Shown here: positions 23,835-33,493 of the stretch, one piece after another | How positions within the stretch are numbered: position 1 is the first letter of the stretch | Layout of the letters: every line of letters starts with the position of its first letter | DNA from: Alphaproteobacteria bacterium | GTDB taxonomy: Bacteria > Pseudomonadota > Alphaproteobacteria > Rhodospirillales > Magnetospirillaceae | Direction of reading: 5' to 3' | Assembly: GCA_021325215.1 (NCBI GenBank) | Contig: JAJPHO010000173.1 | Span: 1-35,911 of the forward strand | Length of the DNA stretch: 35,911 nucleotides | The notes under the pieces: generated by a model | Told to the model about the DNA's origin: nothing | The model's database searches: none | What the model saw: only the letters and a program-made list of their open reading frames with translations | Program-made: the position numbers and the translations under genes

Positions 23835-26387
23835 ATGTTTTCTTTCGGAAAAAGCAGGATTTCCTTGTTGCTGGCCGGCGCCGCCGGGTGTGCGCTGCTG
23901 TCGGGGCTGTCGGCCCGCGCCGATGACGCCGTCGGCGACACCAGCGGCAAGGACGAAATCATCGTCCAGTCGACCATGCTGCGCTCGCAGCAGAAGTCGC
24001 TCGAAATCGAACGCCAGGCAGACAACATCAAGGATGTGACCCTCGAAGACGAGATGCGCCGTCTCCCCGATGCCAATATCGCCGAGGCGCTGCAGCGCAT
24101 ACCCGGCATCTCGATGGAAAGCGACAGCGGCTCCGGCCGCTTCGTCAATATCCGCGGCTTCGACGCCGATCTCAATGGCAGTTATTTCGACGGCGTTCAC
24201 CTGACCGCCAACAATCAGAACGCCTCGCCGATGGGCGGCGGGCGCGCGGTGGCGTTCGACGTGTTCCCGGCCGGGCTGATCGGCGGCCTCGAAGTGGTCA
24301 AGACCCTGACCCCGTCGATGGATGCCGAGGGGATCGGTGGCCAAGTCAACATGCTGGGCCATACCATGCCGATCGGCGGCGCGCCGTTCTTCGAGGCCGA
24401 CATCGCCGGCGGCGTCGAAACCTTGCGCGACAATCCGGTCTATCAGGGCAGCGTGACCGCCGGCACCAGCTTCGGCCTGGACGGGCACACCGGGGCGGCG
24501 ACTCCGTTCCGCATTGTCGTCACCCTGGCCTATCGCGAGGATCAGCGCGGCATCGACGATGTCGAGGAAAGCTATCCGAGCGGCGGCAGCCTGGTGCCGC
24601 TCAGCACCCTCGAAGAGCGCTGGTACCAATATCACCGCATCACCCAGGGCGGCACCTTCGAGCTGGATTACGATCCTTCCACCCGGTTCGGCCTCTATGC
24701 CAAGGGCATGTCGAGCGGCTATTGGGAATCGGCCGACAAGCACGAGCTGCTCTATAACGGCCTCGACGGCAGCAACACCAACGGCACGCTGACCAGCCTC
24801 GGCAACGGCAATTACGTCGCCACCAATGCCGGCGCGACCCAGCGCTTCATCGACACCGCCGAACAGATCACCTCGTCGGTGCTGAGCGGCGGCGGCCATT
24901 ATGATTTCGACCGCGCCCGCATCGATTTCCGCGGCGGCTACGCCTATGGCAGCGACACCTTCACCCATTCCTACACGATCGATTTCGCGACGCAGACTCC
25001 GTTCACGGCGCAATATCAGGACGCCGATCCGTCGCACCGCACTTTGTCGATCCTGACCCCCGGCATCAGCGCCGCCGATCCGGCGCAATATGCGCTGGAC
25101 CGGATACGCAACCAGCCGTCACACGCCTTCGACGAGGAATACAGCACCGGGGTGGACCTCACCATCGACACCGGCTTCCTCAGCCCCGAAGACCAGGCCA
25201 AGATCGGCGGCTCGGTGCGGCTGCGCGACCGCGGCTTCGACCAGACCAACTATTCCGGCTCGCCGGCGGGCACGGTTCCGCTGTCGCCCTACGTCAATAC
25301 GGCGCCGGTCAGCTATTACAACAGCTGGTACGATATCGGCCCGAACATCAATCACAGCGCGGTTCTCGCCACCACGCCGCTGCAGGGCACCTACAATATC
25401 GGCAGCTTCGCCCGCGGCACCGAGAACGTCTATGCCGGCTATGTCGAATATCATGCCCATCTCGACCGGCTCGACATCGTCGGCGGCGTCCGCGTCGAGA
25501 ACACCGACGGCCAGGAAAAGGCTTACCTGAACAATCCGGACGGCAGCTATTCGCTGAACACCACCAGCCAGAACTACACCGACGTCTTTCCGTCGATTCA
25601 GGCCAAGTACCAGCTCGATCCGGCGCTGCAGCTGCGGGCGTCCTATTCGACCGGCATCGCGCGCCCGGGCTTCAACCAGATTTCCGCGTCGACCCAGGTG
25701 GATTATTCCAACCTGACCTATACCAGCGGCAATCCCAATCTGAAGCCGCAAAAGGCCAATGATTTCGACCTCGGCGCCGATTACGATCTGCCGGGCGGCG
25801 GCAATGCCGGCGTCGGGCTGTTCTATAAGGACTTCTCGAACTACATCGTCGCCGATACCTATTTCGGCACCTATCAGGGCCAGGCCGGCTATCTGTTCAC
25901 CAGCTATCACAACATCGCCAGCTCGCGCGCCGACGGCATCGAGTTCAAATTCTCCAAGCCGCTGACCTTCCTGCCGCAGCCCTTCGATGGGCTGGGCGTC
26001 GACGGCAACTACACCTTCGTCGATTCTTCGGCCCAGCTGCGCCCGGGCGAAAAGGATGTGCGCCTGCCGCAGACCTCGCCCGAGAACTACAATCTCGGGC
26101 TCTATTACGATAAGGGGCCGATTTATCTGCGCGCCGCCGCGTCCTATGTATCGGCCAATCTGTGGGGCATCGGCGGCGACCGTACCACCGACATCTTCTC
26201 GCAGGGCCGCTTCCGCCTCGATCTTGGCGCCAGCTATCAGCTGACCGACAATCTGCAGGTCTATTTCGACGCCAAGAACCTGACCAACACCAAGCTGCAA
26301 TTCACCCAGGGCTCGTCGCCCAGCAACCCGATCCAGCGCGAATTCTACGATTCGGACTATCTGGGCGGCGTTCGGCTGAAATTCTGA
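23835..26387 (+). CDS. TonB-dependent receptor (Caulobacter/Xanthomonas type)
   Basis: 850 residues. Signal peptide at 1-30 (SRISLLLAGAAGCALLSGLS, ending ARA-D). Plug domain with LPDANIAEALQRIPGISME and NIRGFDADLNGSYFDGV, a hallmark of the TIGR01782-like group, then GLEVVKTLTPSMDAEGIGGQV. A 22-strand beta-barrel follows, with aromatic-terminated strands, and the protein ends GGVRLKF with a C-terminal Phe as BAM clients do. I start at ATG 23835 because the signal peptide begins there; a TTG at 23811 is less likely. It imports a ligand at the outer membrane using TonB energy. The ligand is unknown; a metal complex, cofactor or glycan-like molecule are all possible. YncE follows 8 bases after the stop. 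Confidence 0.94.
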   Translation: MFSFGKSRISLLLAGAAGCALLSGLSARADDAVGDTSGKDEIIVQSTMLRSQQKSLEIERQADNIKDVTLEDEMRRLPDANIAEALQRIPGISMESDSGSGRFVNIRGFDADLNGSYFDGVHLTANNQNASPMGGGRAVAFDVFPAGLIGGLEVVKTLTPSMDAEGIGGQVNMLGHTMPIGGAPFFEADIAGGVETLRDNPVYQGSVTAGTSFGLDGHTGAATPFRIVVTLAYREDQRGIDDVEESYPSGGSLVPLSTLEERWYQYHRITQGGTFELDYDPSTRFGLYAKGMSSGYWESADKHELLYNGLDGSNTNGTLTSLGNGNYVATNAGATQRFIDTAEQITSSVLSGGGHYDFDRARIDFRGGYAYGSDTFTHSYTIDFATQTPFTAQYQDADPSHRTLSILTPGISAADPAQYALDRIRNQPSHAFDEEYSTGVDLTIDTGFLSPEDQAKIGGSVRLRDRGFDQTNYSGSPAGTVPLSPYVNTAPVSYYNSWYDIGPNINHSAVLATTPLQGTYNIGSFARGTENVYAGYVEYHAHLDRLDIVGGVRVENTDGQEKAYLNNPDGSYSLNTTSQNYTDVFPSIQAKYQLDPALQLRASYSTGIARPGFNQISASTQVDYSNLTYTSGNPNLKPQKANDFDLGADYDLPGGGNAGVGLFYKDFSNYIVADTYFGTYQGQAGYLFTSYHNIASSRADGIEFKFSKPLTFLPQPFDGLGVDGNYTFVDSSAQLRPGEKDVRLPQTSPENYNLGLYYDKGPIYLRAAASYVSANLWGIGGDRTTDIFSQGRFRLDLGASYQLTDNLQVYFDAKNLTNTKLQFTQGSSPSNPIQREFYDSDYLGGVRLKF

Positions 26388-26395
26388 GGGACATC

Positions 26396-27403
26396 ATGCG
26401 CACCATTCTGACACTCGCTCTCGCCGCCGGTCTCTCCGCGGCCGCCACGGCGGAGACCCCCACCTACCGCATCACCAGGACGGTGGCTCTCGGCGCTCCC
26501 GACAGCTGGGACTATCTCACCTTCGATGCAGCTTCCCATCGCGTGGTGGTTTCGCATGGCAGCGAAGCGACATTGGTGGATTCCGACAGCGGCGCCGTGG
26601 TCGGGCATCTCGGCCCGCTCAAGCATGGCAATGGCGTGATGGTCGCCAATGGCCGGATCTACGCCACCAGCCAGGACCCCGACATGCTGGTGGCGTTCGA
26701 TCTGGCCACCCTCAAGCAGGTGGCGACGATTCCGATGGGGAAGGGGCCGGACGGCGCTCTGTACGATCCGGACAGCCGGCGCGGCTTCGTGGTCAATGAG
26801 GACGACAAGACGGTCATCGCCATCGATGTCGAGACCGGCAAGCCGGTCTTCACCACCGATCTCGGCGGCGCGCCGGAATTCCTCGCCGCGGCGGCCGGCA
26901 AGCTGTACGTCAACATCAAGGACCGCCGCGAGGTGGTGCGGATCGACATCGCCAGCGGCAAGCTCGACGCGCGCTGGCCGATCCCGGACTGCGAAGCGCC
27001 GCACGGCATGGCGGTCGATCCCGCGACGCATCGCCTGTTCAGCACCTGCGTCAACGGCAAGATGGTCGTGGTCGATACCGACAAGGGCACGGTGGTCGCC
27101 ACCGTGCCGATCGGCAAGCGCCCCGACGGCGCCGGCTTCGACCCCAAGCGCAAGTTGGCCTTCAGCCCGAACAGCGAGGGCACCTTGTCGGTGATCGCCG
27201 AGAAGAGCGCGGACGAGTTCGTTTCCCTCGGCGACGTCCCGACCGCGCCGGGTGCGCGCGCGATGGCGATCGACCCCGACAGCGGCCGCATCTTCCTGGT
27301 GACCGCCGATGTCGCTTCGAGCGAGCCGGCCCCGGATGGCGGCAAGCCGACCCGGTTCCACTTCGTGCCTGGAACCTTCAAGCTGCTGTTTATCGATCCT
27401 TGA
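26396..27403 (+). CDS. YncE-like beta-propeller protein, periplasmic
   Basis: 335 residues. Signal peptide MRTILTLALAAGLSAAATAE with an A-T-A cleavage motif, then repeated blades with the D-x-x-T-x-x/V-V pattern (LVAFDLATLKQVATIPMGKG, VIAIDVETGKPVFTTDLGG, VVRIDIASGKLDARWPI, VVVDTDKGTVVATVPIGKRP), typical of seven-bladed YncE/surface-layer-like propellers. The start is 8 bases after the receptor stop, so the two are co-transcribed. In E. coli, YncE is encoded next to a TonB receptor (YncD/PqqU); the same pairing here is suggestive but not proof of shared ligand. Probably a periplasmic partner. Confidence 0.88.
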   Translation: MRTILTLALAAGLSAAATAETPTYRITRTVALGAPDSWDYLTFDAASHRVVVSHGSEATLVDSDSGAVVGHLGPLKHGNGVMVANGRIYATSQDPDMLVAFDLATLKQVATIPMGKGPDGALYDPDSRRGFVVNEDDKTVIAIDVETGKPVFTTDLGGAPEFLAAAAGKLYVNIKDRREVVRIDIASGKLDARWPIPDCEAPHGMAVDPATHRLFSTCVNGKMVVVDTDKGTVVATVPIGKRPDGAGFDPKRKLAFSPNSEGTLSVIAEKSADEFVSLGDVPTAPGARAMAIDPDSGRIFLVTADVASSEPAPDGGKPTRFHFVPGTFKLLFIDP

Positions 27404-27449
27404 GGTTTCGCCCCTTGAAAGCGGCCGGGCGCGAGCGCAGGTTACGGGC

Positions 27450-27818
27450 ATGTCGTTCCATCTCGTCAAACGCCTGATGTTCGTCCTGGCCGCTCTCGCC
27501 ATCCTCGGTGGTGCGATGATCCCGGCCGGGCATGCCGTCGCGGCCCCGGCCGGGATCGACAGGGCGTCGAACTGCGACGATTGTCCGGCGATGCAGATGC
27601 ATCTGCCCTGTTCGTCGGCGAAAGCCGGCCATTGCACGATGGGGGCGTCCGATTGCGCCCGGATGATGGCCTGCTACGACACACAGCCGGGTGCCATGGC
27701 GCAGCCGGCCGCGGAGGCGGTTCGGTTCGCCTTTACCCCGATCTCCTATCACGACGATTCCGCCGCCCTGCTGGGGCATCCGGCGGAGCCCGCCCTTTTC
27801 CCTCCCAAACAGGCCTGA
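27450..27818 (+). CDS. Cys/Met-rich periplasmic protein, 122 aa
   Basis: The signal peptide VKRLMFVLAALAILGGAMIP is followed by a mature part with clustered cysteines and methionines: CDDCPAMQMHLPCSS, HCTMGASDCARMMAC, giving six Cys plus Met and His in about 40 residues. This looks like a thiol/thioether metal (copper or silver) binder, though disulfides are equally possible. I start at ATG 27450, with AGG upstream; the frame is open to 27309 but that part overlaps the YncE gene end in another frame. It precedes the efflux operon by 69 bases and may be a metal chaperone feeding the pump. No named family recognised. Confidence 0.72.
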   Translation: MSFHLVKRLMFVLAALAILGGAMIPAGHAVAAPAGIDRASNCDDCPAMQMHLPCSSAKAGHCTMGASDCARMMACYDTQPGAMAQPAAEAVRFAFTPISYHDDSAALLGHPAEPALFPPKQA

Positions 27819-27887
27819 TCCGCAAAATCCGCTGATCTGTTGTTAACGCCGGTGCTTTGTCTGCCGGCCTGGGAAGGATTTCCACAA

Positions 27888-29108
27888 ATGCCCTATCGCA
27901 TACTCGCGGTATGGATCGCTCTGCTCGCCGCGCTGCCCGCGGCGGGAGAGGATATGACCGTCGATACCCTGTTGTCGGCGGGACGCCGTCTGAGTCCGTC
28001 GCTGCGCGCTACCGCGTTGGAGACGGCTGCCGCTGCCGCCAAGGCCGAGGGAGCCGACGCCCTCGATGATCCGACGCTCAGCGACAATTACCAATTCTAC
28101 CGCGACCCCGGCACCTTCAGCGGTCATGCGGTGATGCTGAGCCAGGCCTTTCCCCTGTGGGGCAAGCGCGACCTGCGCCGCCAGGCGGCCTTGTCCGAAC
28201 TCGACGCCGCGCGGGGGCGTGAGCAGGCGGCGAGCGACGATCTCGACGAACGGATCAGGGTGGCCTTCGCCCGGCTGGTGTGGGCCGGCGAAGCGATCGC
28301 GGTGAATCGCGAGGTCGCCGACCTTTCGCGCGGCATGAAGGAAGCCGCCAAGGCGCGTTATGGCGCCGGACGCGGCGACCAGCCGGCGGTACTCGAAGCG
28401 ATTGCCGAAGAAACCGTCGCCAGGGAGGAAATCATCCGGCTGGAAGGCGAGCGCGCGGCCGCCTGGTCGATGCTGCTGGCGCTGACCGCCCAGCCGGCTC
28501 GGACGCCGGTTCCGGTATCCGTCGCGGCGCGGACACTGCCCGCAGACGGATACGATATCGACGCTTTGCTCGATTCGGCGCGGGTTCACAACCCGACCCT
28601 GCTGTCGAGCGGCGCCGAGGTTTCCGCGGCCAGGCGGCGCAGCGAACTGGCCGGCAAGGCCTGGTATCCGGATGTCACCGTCGGCGCCGGCCCGCTGATC
28701 CAGACCAATGACCGCTCGCCCGGTTTTACCGCCGCGATCGGCATCAACATCCCGGTGAGCTGGGGACGCGAAGAGTCCGAGCAAAAAGCCGCGGAAGCCA
28801 AGCTGGGCGCCGCGCGCGAGCGTCTGGAGGAGGTCCTGTACGACATCCAGTCGGCCCTCGGCGAGGCCAATGCCCGGCTCCACGCGTCGCGCAACGCCGC
28901 CCGCCTGATCGACGACGAGGCGCAGCCGGAAATGACCGCCATGCTGCGCTCGGCGACTGTCGCCTACGGCCAGGGCAACGGGGCTTTTTCCACCGTCATC
29001 GACGCGCTGCATCACCTTCACGATCTGCGGATCAAGCGCCTGCAGCTCGACCTCGATCAACGGATCGCCCTTGCCGCGATCGAACGCCTGACCGGAGGCG
29101 CCCCATGA
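27888..29108 (+). CDS. Outer-membrane efflux protein, TolC family (CusC-like)
   Basis: 406 residues with a signal peptide (MPYRILAVWIALLAALPAAG). The two-fold TolC repeat is visible: paired long helices rich in Ala/Glu/Arg (ETAAAAAKAEGADALDDPTL, DRVRVAFAR-type region, KQAAEAKLGAARERLEEVLY-like segment) and beta strands (AVMLSQAFPLWGKR; AAIGINIPVSWGRE). It forms the trimeric exit duct of an RND pump. ATG 27888 follows AAGGA. The stop overlaps the next start as ATGA. Confidence 0.9.
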   Translation: MPYRILAVWIALLAALPAAGEDMTVDTLLSAGRRLSPSLRATALETAAAAAKAEGADALDDPTLSDNYQFYRDPGTFSGHAVMLSQAFPLWGKRDLRRQAALSELDAARGREQAASDDLDERIRVAFARLVWAGEAIAVNREVADLSRGMKEAAKARYGAGRGDQPAVLEAIAEETVAREEIIRLEGERAAAWSMLLALTAQPARTPVPVSVAARTLPADGYDIDALLDSARVHNPTLLSSGAEVSAARRRSELAGKAWYPDVTVGAGPLIQTNDRSPGFTAAIGINIPVSWGREESEQKAAEAKLGAARERLEEVLYDIQSALGEANARLHASRNAARLIDDEAQPEMTAMLRSATVAYGQGNGAFSTVIDALHHLHDLRIKRLQLDLDQRIALAAIERLTGGAP

Positions 29109-30385
29109 AGCCTGTCGTTCTCGCCGCCCTGTGCAGCGCTATCGTCGCCGGCGGAGCCGGCTATTCGCTGGGTCACGGCGCGCATGGACTGGTCGCCCCC
29201 TCGGTTCAGGTTCCGGCCGCTCCGGCGGCGCCTGCCGCGGACGATAATCCCGTTCTCTATTACCGCAATCCGATGGGCCTGCCGGACAAGTCGCCGGTGC
29301 CGAAGCTGGATGCGATGGGAATGGCCTATATCCCGGTCCACGCCAAGGAAGCCGAAGATCCGGGCGCGGTCTCGATCAGTCCGGGCCGCATGCAGACCCT
29401 GGGTGTTCGGACGGCGCTGGTGGAAAGACATCAGACGCTGGCGCGCAGCATCCGGGCGACCGGCGTGGTGAAGCTCGATGAACGCCGGCTCGCGACGGTG
29501 ACCACCCGCGCCGAGGGGTGGATCGAGAAGCTGGAAGTCGCCGCGACCGGTGAAGCGGTTCGGCGCGGCCAGGTTCTCGCCTGGATCTATTCCCCCGACC
29601 TGGCGGCGGCCGAGCAGGAATATCTGGTCGCCGCCGAACTGGAGCACAGCGGCCACGCCGGATCTGCACATGGCGACGGCATCGCTTTGGTGGACGCCTC
29701 GGTCCAGAGGTTGCGCGCCCTCGACGTTCCCGCGGACGAGATCGAGCGCCTGCGGCGGACCGGACAGGCCTCCCGCCGCATCGCCGTGCGGGCATCCCAG
29801 GATGGCATCGTCGCTGAGAAGATGGCCGTGGAAGGCTCGCATGTCGGGGCGGGTGATCCGCTTTACCGGCTGGCCGACCTGTCGAGCGTCTGGCTGATCG
29901 CCGACGTGCAGGAATCCGACCTTGGGCAGATCCAGTCCGGACAGAAGGTCACGGCTTCCTTCACCGCGTTTCCCGGCCGGACATTTACCGGAACCGTCGA
30001 TTTCATCTATCCCATGCTGGCGTCCGAGACGCGCACGGCGCGGGTGCGGGTGGTGATCCCCAACCATGATCTGGCTCTGCGCGCCGAGATGTTCGCCAGC
30101 GCCAGCATCGAAACCGCGGCGGCGCCGTCCGGAGAGACGGTTCTGACGGTTCCCGATTCGGCGGTGATCGATGGCGGTCTCCATCAGGTCGTGCTGGTTG
30201 AGGCGGGCGAAGGGCGGTTTGTTCCGCGCGACGTCAAGATCGGCGGCCGCGGCGACGGCTCGGTGCAGATTCTGGAAGGGTTGGAGCCCGGCGACAGCGT
30301 GGTGACCTCGGCCAATTTCCTGATCGATGCGGAAAGCAATCTCAAGGCGGCGCTGCAATCTTTCGACAAGGGAGAGGCCCAATGA
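29105..30385 (+). CDS. cusB: RND efflux periplasmic adaptor (CusB-like)
   Basis: 426 residues. N-terminal membrane anchor/signal (LAALCSAIVAGGAGYSLGHG), then a metal-binding-like segment LYYRNPMGLPDKSPVPKLDA with MGMAYIPV, in place of the Cys-containing form of other CusB proteins. Then the HlyD-type barrel/lipoyl parts: RSIRATGVVKLDERR, GWIEKLEVAATGEAVRRGQV, and SVWLIADVQESDLGQIQ, and a helical hairpin. Overlaps the TolC gene by 4 bases and the pump gene by 4 bases (ATGA), so translation is coupled throughout. It links pump and duct and may hand over metal. Confidence 0.92.
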   Translation: MKPVVLAALCSAIVAGGAGYSLGHGAHGLVAPSVQVPAAPAAPAADDNPVLYYRNPMGLPDKSPVPKLDAMGMAYIPVHAKEAEDPGAVSISPGRMQTLGVRTALVERHQTLARSIRATGVVKLDERRLATVTTRAEGWIEKLEVAATGEAVRRGQVLAWIYSPDLAAAEQEYLVAAELEHSGHAGSAHGDGIALVDASVQRLRALDVPADEIERLRRTGQASRRIAVRASQDGIVAEKMAVEGSHVGAGDPLYRLADLSSVWLIADVQESDLGQIQSGQKVTASFTAFPGRTFTGTVDFIYPMLASETRTARVRVVIPNHDLALRAEMFASASIETAAAPSGETVLTVPDSAVIDGGLHQVVLVEAGEGRFVPRDVKIGGRGDGSVQILEGLEPGDSVVTSANFLIDAESNLKAALQSFDKGEAQ

Positions 30386-33300
30386 TCGCCCGCCTGATCG
30401 CCTTTTCCGCACGCAACGCGGTTCTCGTCTGCCTGCTGACCTTGTTCCTCGCCGGCGCCGGAGTATGGGCCGTCGCCAACACGCCGCTCGACGCGCTGCC
30501 CGATCTGTCGGACACCCAGGTCATCGTCTACACCGAATATCCCGGCCAGGCGCCGCAGGTGGTCGAGGACCAGGTGACCTATCCGCTCAGTACTGCCTTG
30601 CTGACGGTGCCGCATTCCAAGGTGGTGCGCGGCTTCTCCAATTTCGGCGTCAGCTTCGTCTATGTGGTGTTCGAGGACGGCACCGATCTTTACTGGGCGC
30701 GGTCGCGCGTGCTGGAAAACCTCAACTTCGCCGCCAAGAGCCTGCCGCAGGGCGTTTCGCCCTCGCTTGGCCCGGACGCCACCGGCGTCGGCTGGGTCTA
30801 TCAATATGCGGTGGTCGGGGCGCAAAAGACCCTGGCCGAGCTGCGCAGCCTGCAGGATTGGCTGATCCGCTTCCAGCTGGCCAAGGCCGACGGCATCGCC
30901 GAGGTCGCATCGGTCGGCGGCTTCCAGCGGCAATATCAGGTGGTGGTCGATCCCCGCAAGCTGCAGGCCTATGGCGTGTCGCTGTCCCAGATCGCCGATG
31001 CGGTGCGCGGCAGCAACCGCGATGTCGGCGGCCGCACCATCGAACTGAGCGAGACCGAATATATGGTTCGCGGCCGCGGCTATCTGCGCGGCACCGGAGA
31101 TCTCGAGCAGATCTCGGTTAAAGCCGGGATGGCGGACGGCACCCCGGTTCTGTTGAAAGATATCGCCCATATCGAGCTGGGACCGGACGAGCGCCGGGGC
31201 ATCTCGGAACTGGACGGCACCGGCGAGGCGGTCGGCGGGATCGCGGTGAAGCGCGACGGCGCCGACGCTCTGACCACCATCAAAAGCGTCAAGATGCGTA
31301 TCGCCGAACTGCTGCCCAGCCTGCCCGAGGGCGTTTCGATCCGCACCGTCTATGACCGTTCGCAGCTGATCTTCCGCGCCATCGCCAATCTCGAACAGAC
31401 GCTGATCGAGGAAAGCGTGATCGTGTCGCTGGTCTGCGTGCTGTTCCTGCTGCATGCGCGCAGCGCCCTGGTGGCGATCCTCACGCTGCCGCTCGGCGTG
31501 CTGATCTCGTTCGCCGGCATGCATGCGCTGGGGATCGGCTCGAACATCATGAGCCTGGGCGGAATCGCCATCGCCCTGGGCGCCATGGTCGACGCCGCGA
31601 TCGTGATGATCGAGAACGCCCACAAGCATATCGAGCGGTTGCCGGAAGGCGTGCCGCGCGGGCCGGCCATCCTGGCGGCGGCGACCGAGGTCGGGCCTTC
31701 GCTGTTCTTCAGCCTGCTGGTGATCGTCGCCTCGTTCCTGCCGGTCTTCGCCCTGGAGGACCAGGAGGGCAGGCTGTTCAAGCCGCTGGCCTATACCAAG
31801 ACCTTCGCCATGGCCGGCGGCGCTTTGCTGTCGGTGACCTTGGTGCCGGTGCTGATGATGGTGTTCATCCGCGGCAAACTGGTGCCGGAGGACCGCAATC
31901 CGGTCAACCGCGCTTTGATCTTCGTCTATCGGCCCATCATCCGGCTTGTGCTGAAGATGCCCTTCGCCGCGATCCTTCTGGCGGTGGCGCTGCTGGGTGC
32001 CAGCCTGTGGCCGGCGGCACGTCTCGGCTCGGAATTCATGCCCGATCTCAATGAAGGAACGCTGCTGTTCATGCCGGTGTCGCTGCCCGGCATCTCGGTG
32101 ACCAAGGCGGCGGAGCTGCTCCAGACCCAGGATCGCATCATCCGCTCGTTCCCCGAGGTCGAGTCCGTCTTCGGCAAGGCCGGCCGCGCCGCCACCGCGA
32201 CCGACCCGGCGCCGAGCGAGATGAGCGAGACGCTGGTCAATCTGAAGCCGCAGAAGGAATGGCCGAAAGGCATGACGCTGGACAAGCTGATTGCCGAGAT
32301 GAATTCGGCATTGATGTTGCCGGGTGTCAGCAATGCCTGGACCCAACCGGTCAGGGCGCGCATCGACATGCTGTCGACCGGCATCCGCACGCCGGTCGGG
32401 GTCAAGGTGTTCGGGGCCGATCTGCACGAGCTGGAACGTATTTCGACCGAGATCGAAAGCGTGGTGCGCACGGTTCCCGGCGCCAGCAGCGTCTATGCCG
32501 AGCGGGTCGGCGGCGGCCATTATGTCGAGATCGAGCCGGACCGCGGCGCCATCGCCCGCTATGGCCTGTCGGTCGACGCCGTGCAGGAGGTGGTGGCGAC
32601 GGCGCTGGGCGGCGAGACCCTGACCACCACCGTCGAGGGACGTGAGCGTTATGGCGTCATTCTGCGCTATCCGCGCGATCTGCGGCAGGACCCGCAGGCG
32701 ATCGCCTCGCAGGTGCTGGTGCCCGTCTCCACCGGCCCGATGATTCCCCTGGGACAGCTCGCCTCGGTGCGCATAACCCAGGGGCCGCCCTCGATCCGTA
32801 CCGAGAACGCCCAGCTGGTCGATTACGTTTATATCGACATGCATGGCCGGGATATCGGCGGGTTCGTGCGCGAAGCGGCGGATAAGGTGGAACGCGGCGT
32901 GAAGCTGCCGACCGGCTACACCATCCAATGGAGCGGCCAGTTCGACTCTCTGCGGCGGGCCACCGCCAAGCTGAAGGTGGTGCTGCCGGCTACCTTGTTC
33001 GTGATCTTCCTGCTGCTTTACCTCAATTTCGGGCGTCTGACCGAAACCCTGATCGTGATGCTGTCGGTGCCGTTTGCGCTGGTCGGCGGGATCTGGCTGA
33101 TGTGGTGGCTGGGATATAATTTCTCGGTCGCCGTCGCGGTCGGTTTCATCGCTCTGGCAGGAGTGGCGGCCGAGACCGGCGTGGTCATGCTGATCTATGC
33201 GCCATGCCCTCGAGGACATGACGGCCCGGCGCAGGGCCGAAGGGCAGGCGCCGTCGCGGGAGGATCTGTCCGCCGCGATCATCGCCGGCGCGGTGGAACG

Positions 33301-33493
33301 GGTCAGGCCGAAAATGATGACGGTCGCCGCCATCATGGCGGGGCTGCTGCCGATCCTGTGGAGCGACGGGACCGGCTCGGAGGTGATGCGCCGCATCGCC
33401 GTTCCGATGGTGGGCGGCATGGTGTCGTCGACGGTGTTGACCCTGGTGGTGATCCCGGCGATCTACGCGATCGTGAAAAGGAGGGCCGTTTAG
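30382..33493 (+). pseudogene. cusA: CusA-type heavy-metal RND pump, interrupted by a frameshift
   Basis: Reads as a normal HME-RND pump for about 939 codons: helix 1 (MIARLIAFSARNAVLVCLLT), PLDALPDLSDTQVIVYTEYP, the helix-4 signature GGIAIALGAMVDAAIVMIEN of the Cu/Ag (CusA) group, and the second half starting with TM7 near 33000. Just after [13 protein letters not shown] (codon ending about 33198) the frame changes: the expected continuation [20 protein letters not shown] and [20 protein letters not shown] is in the next frame (33200-33493, TAG stop). The simplest cause is loss of 2 bases near 33199. In the original frame it runs on to 34416 as unrelated sequence. It may be a true pseudogene or a sequencing error; full repaired length would be about 1037. 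Confidence 0.88.

Noticed and set aside
29258-29340. Loss of Cys in the CusB metal-binding segment as an oddity
   Set aside because: The Cys-free YYRNPMG...MGM form is, to my knowledge, widespread in alphaproteobacterial adaptors.
30184-33420. Minus-strand open frame of 1078 codons
   Set aside because: It is the antisense shadow of cusB and cusA, rich in His/Gln/Asp/Arg with no domain or ribosome site.
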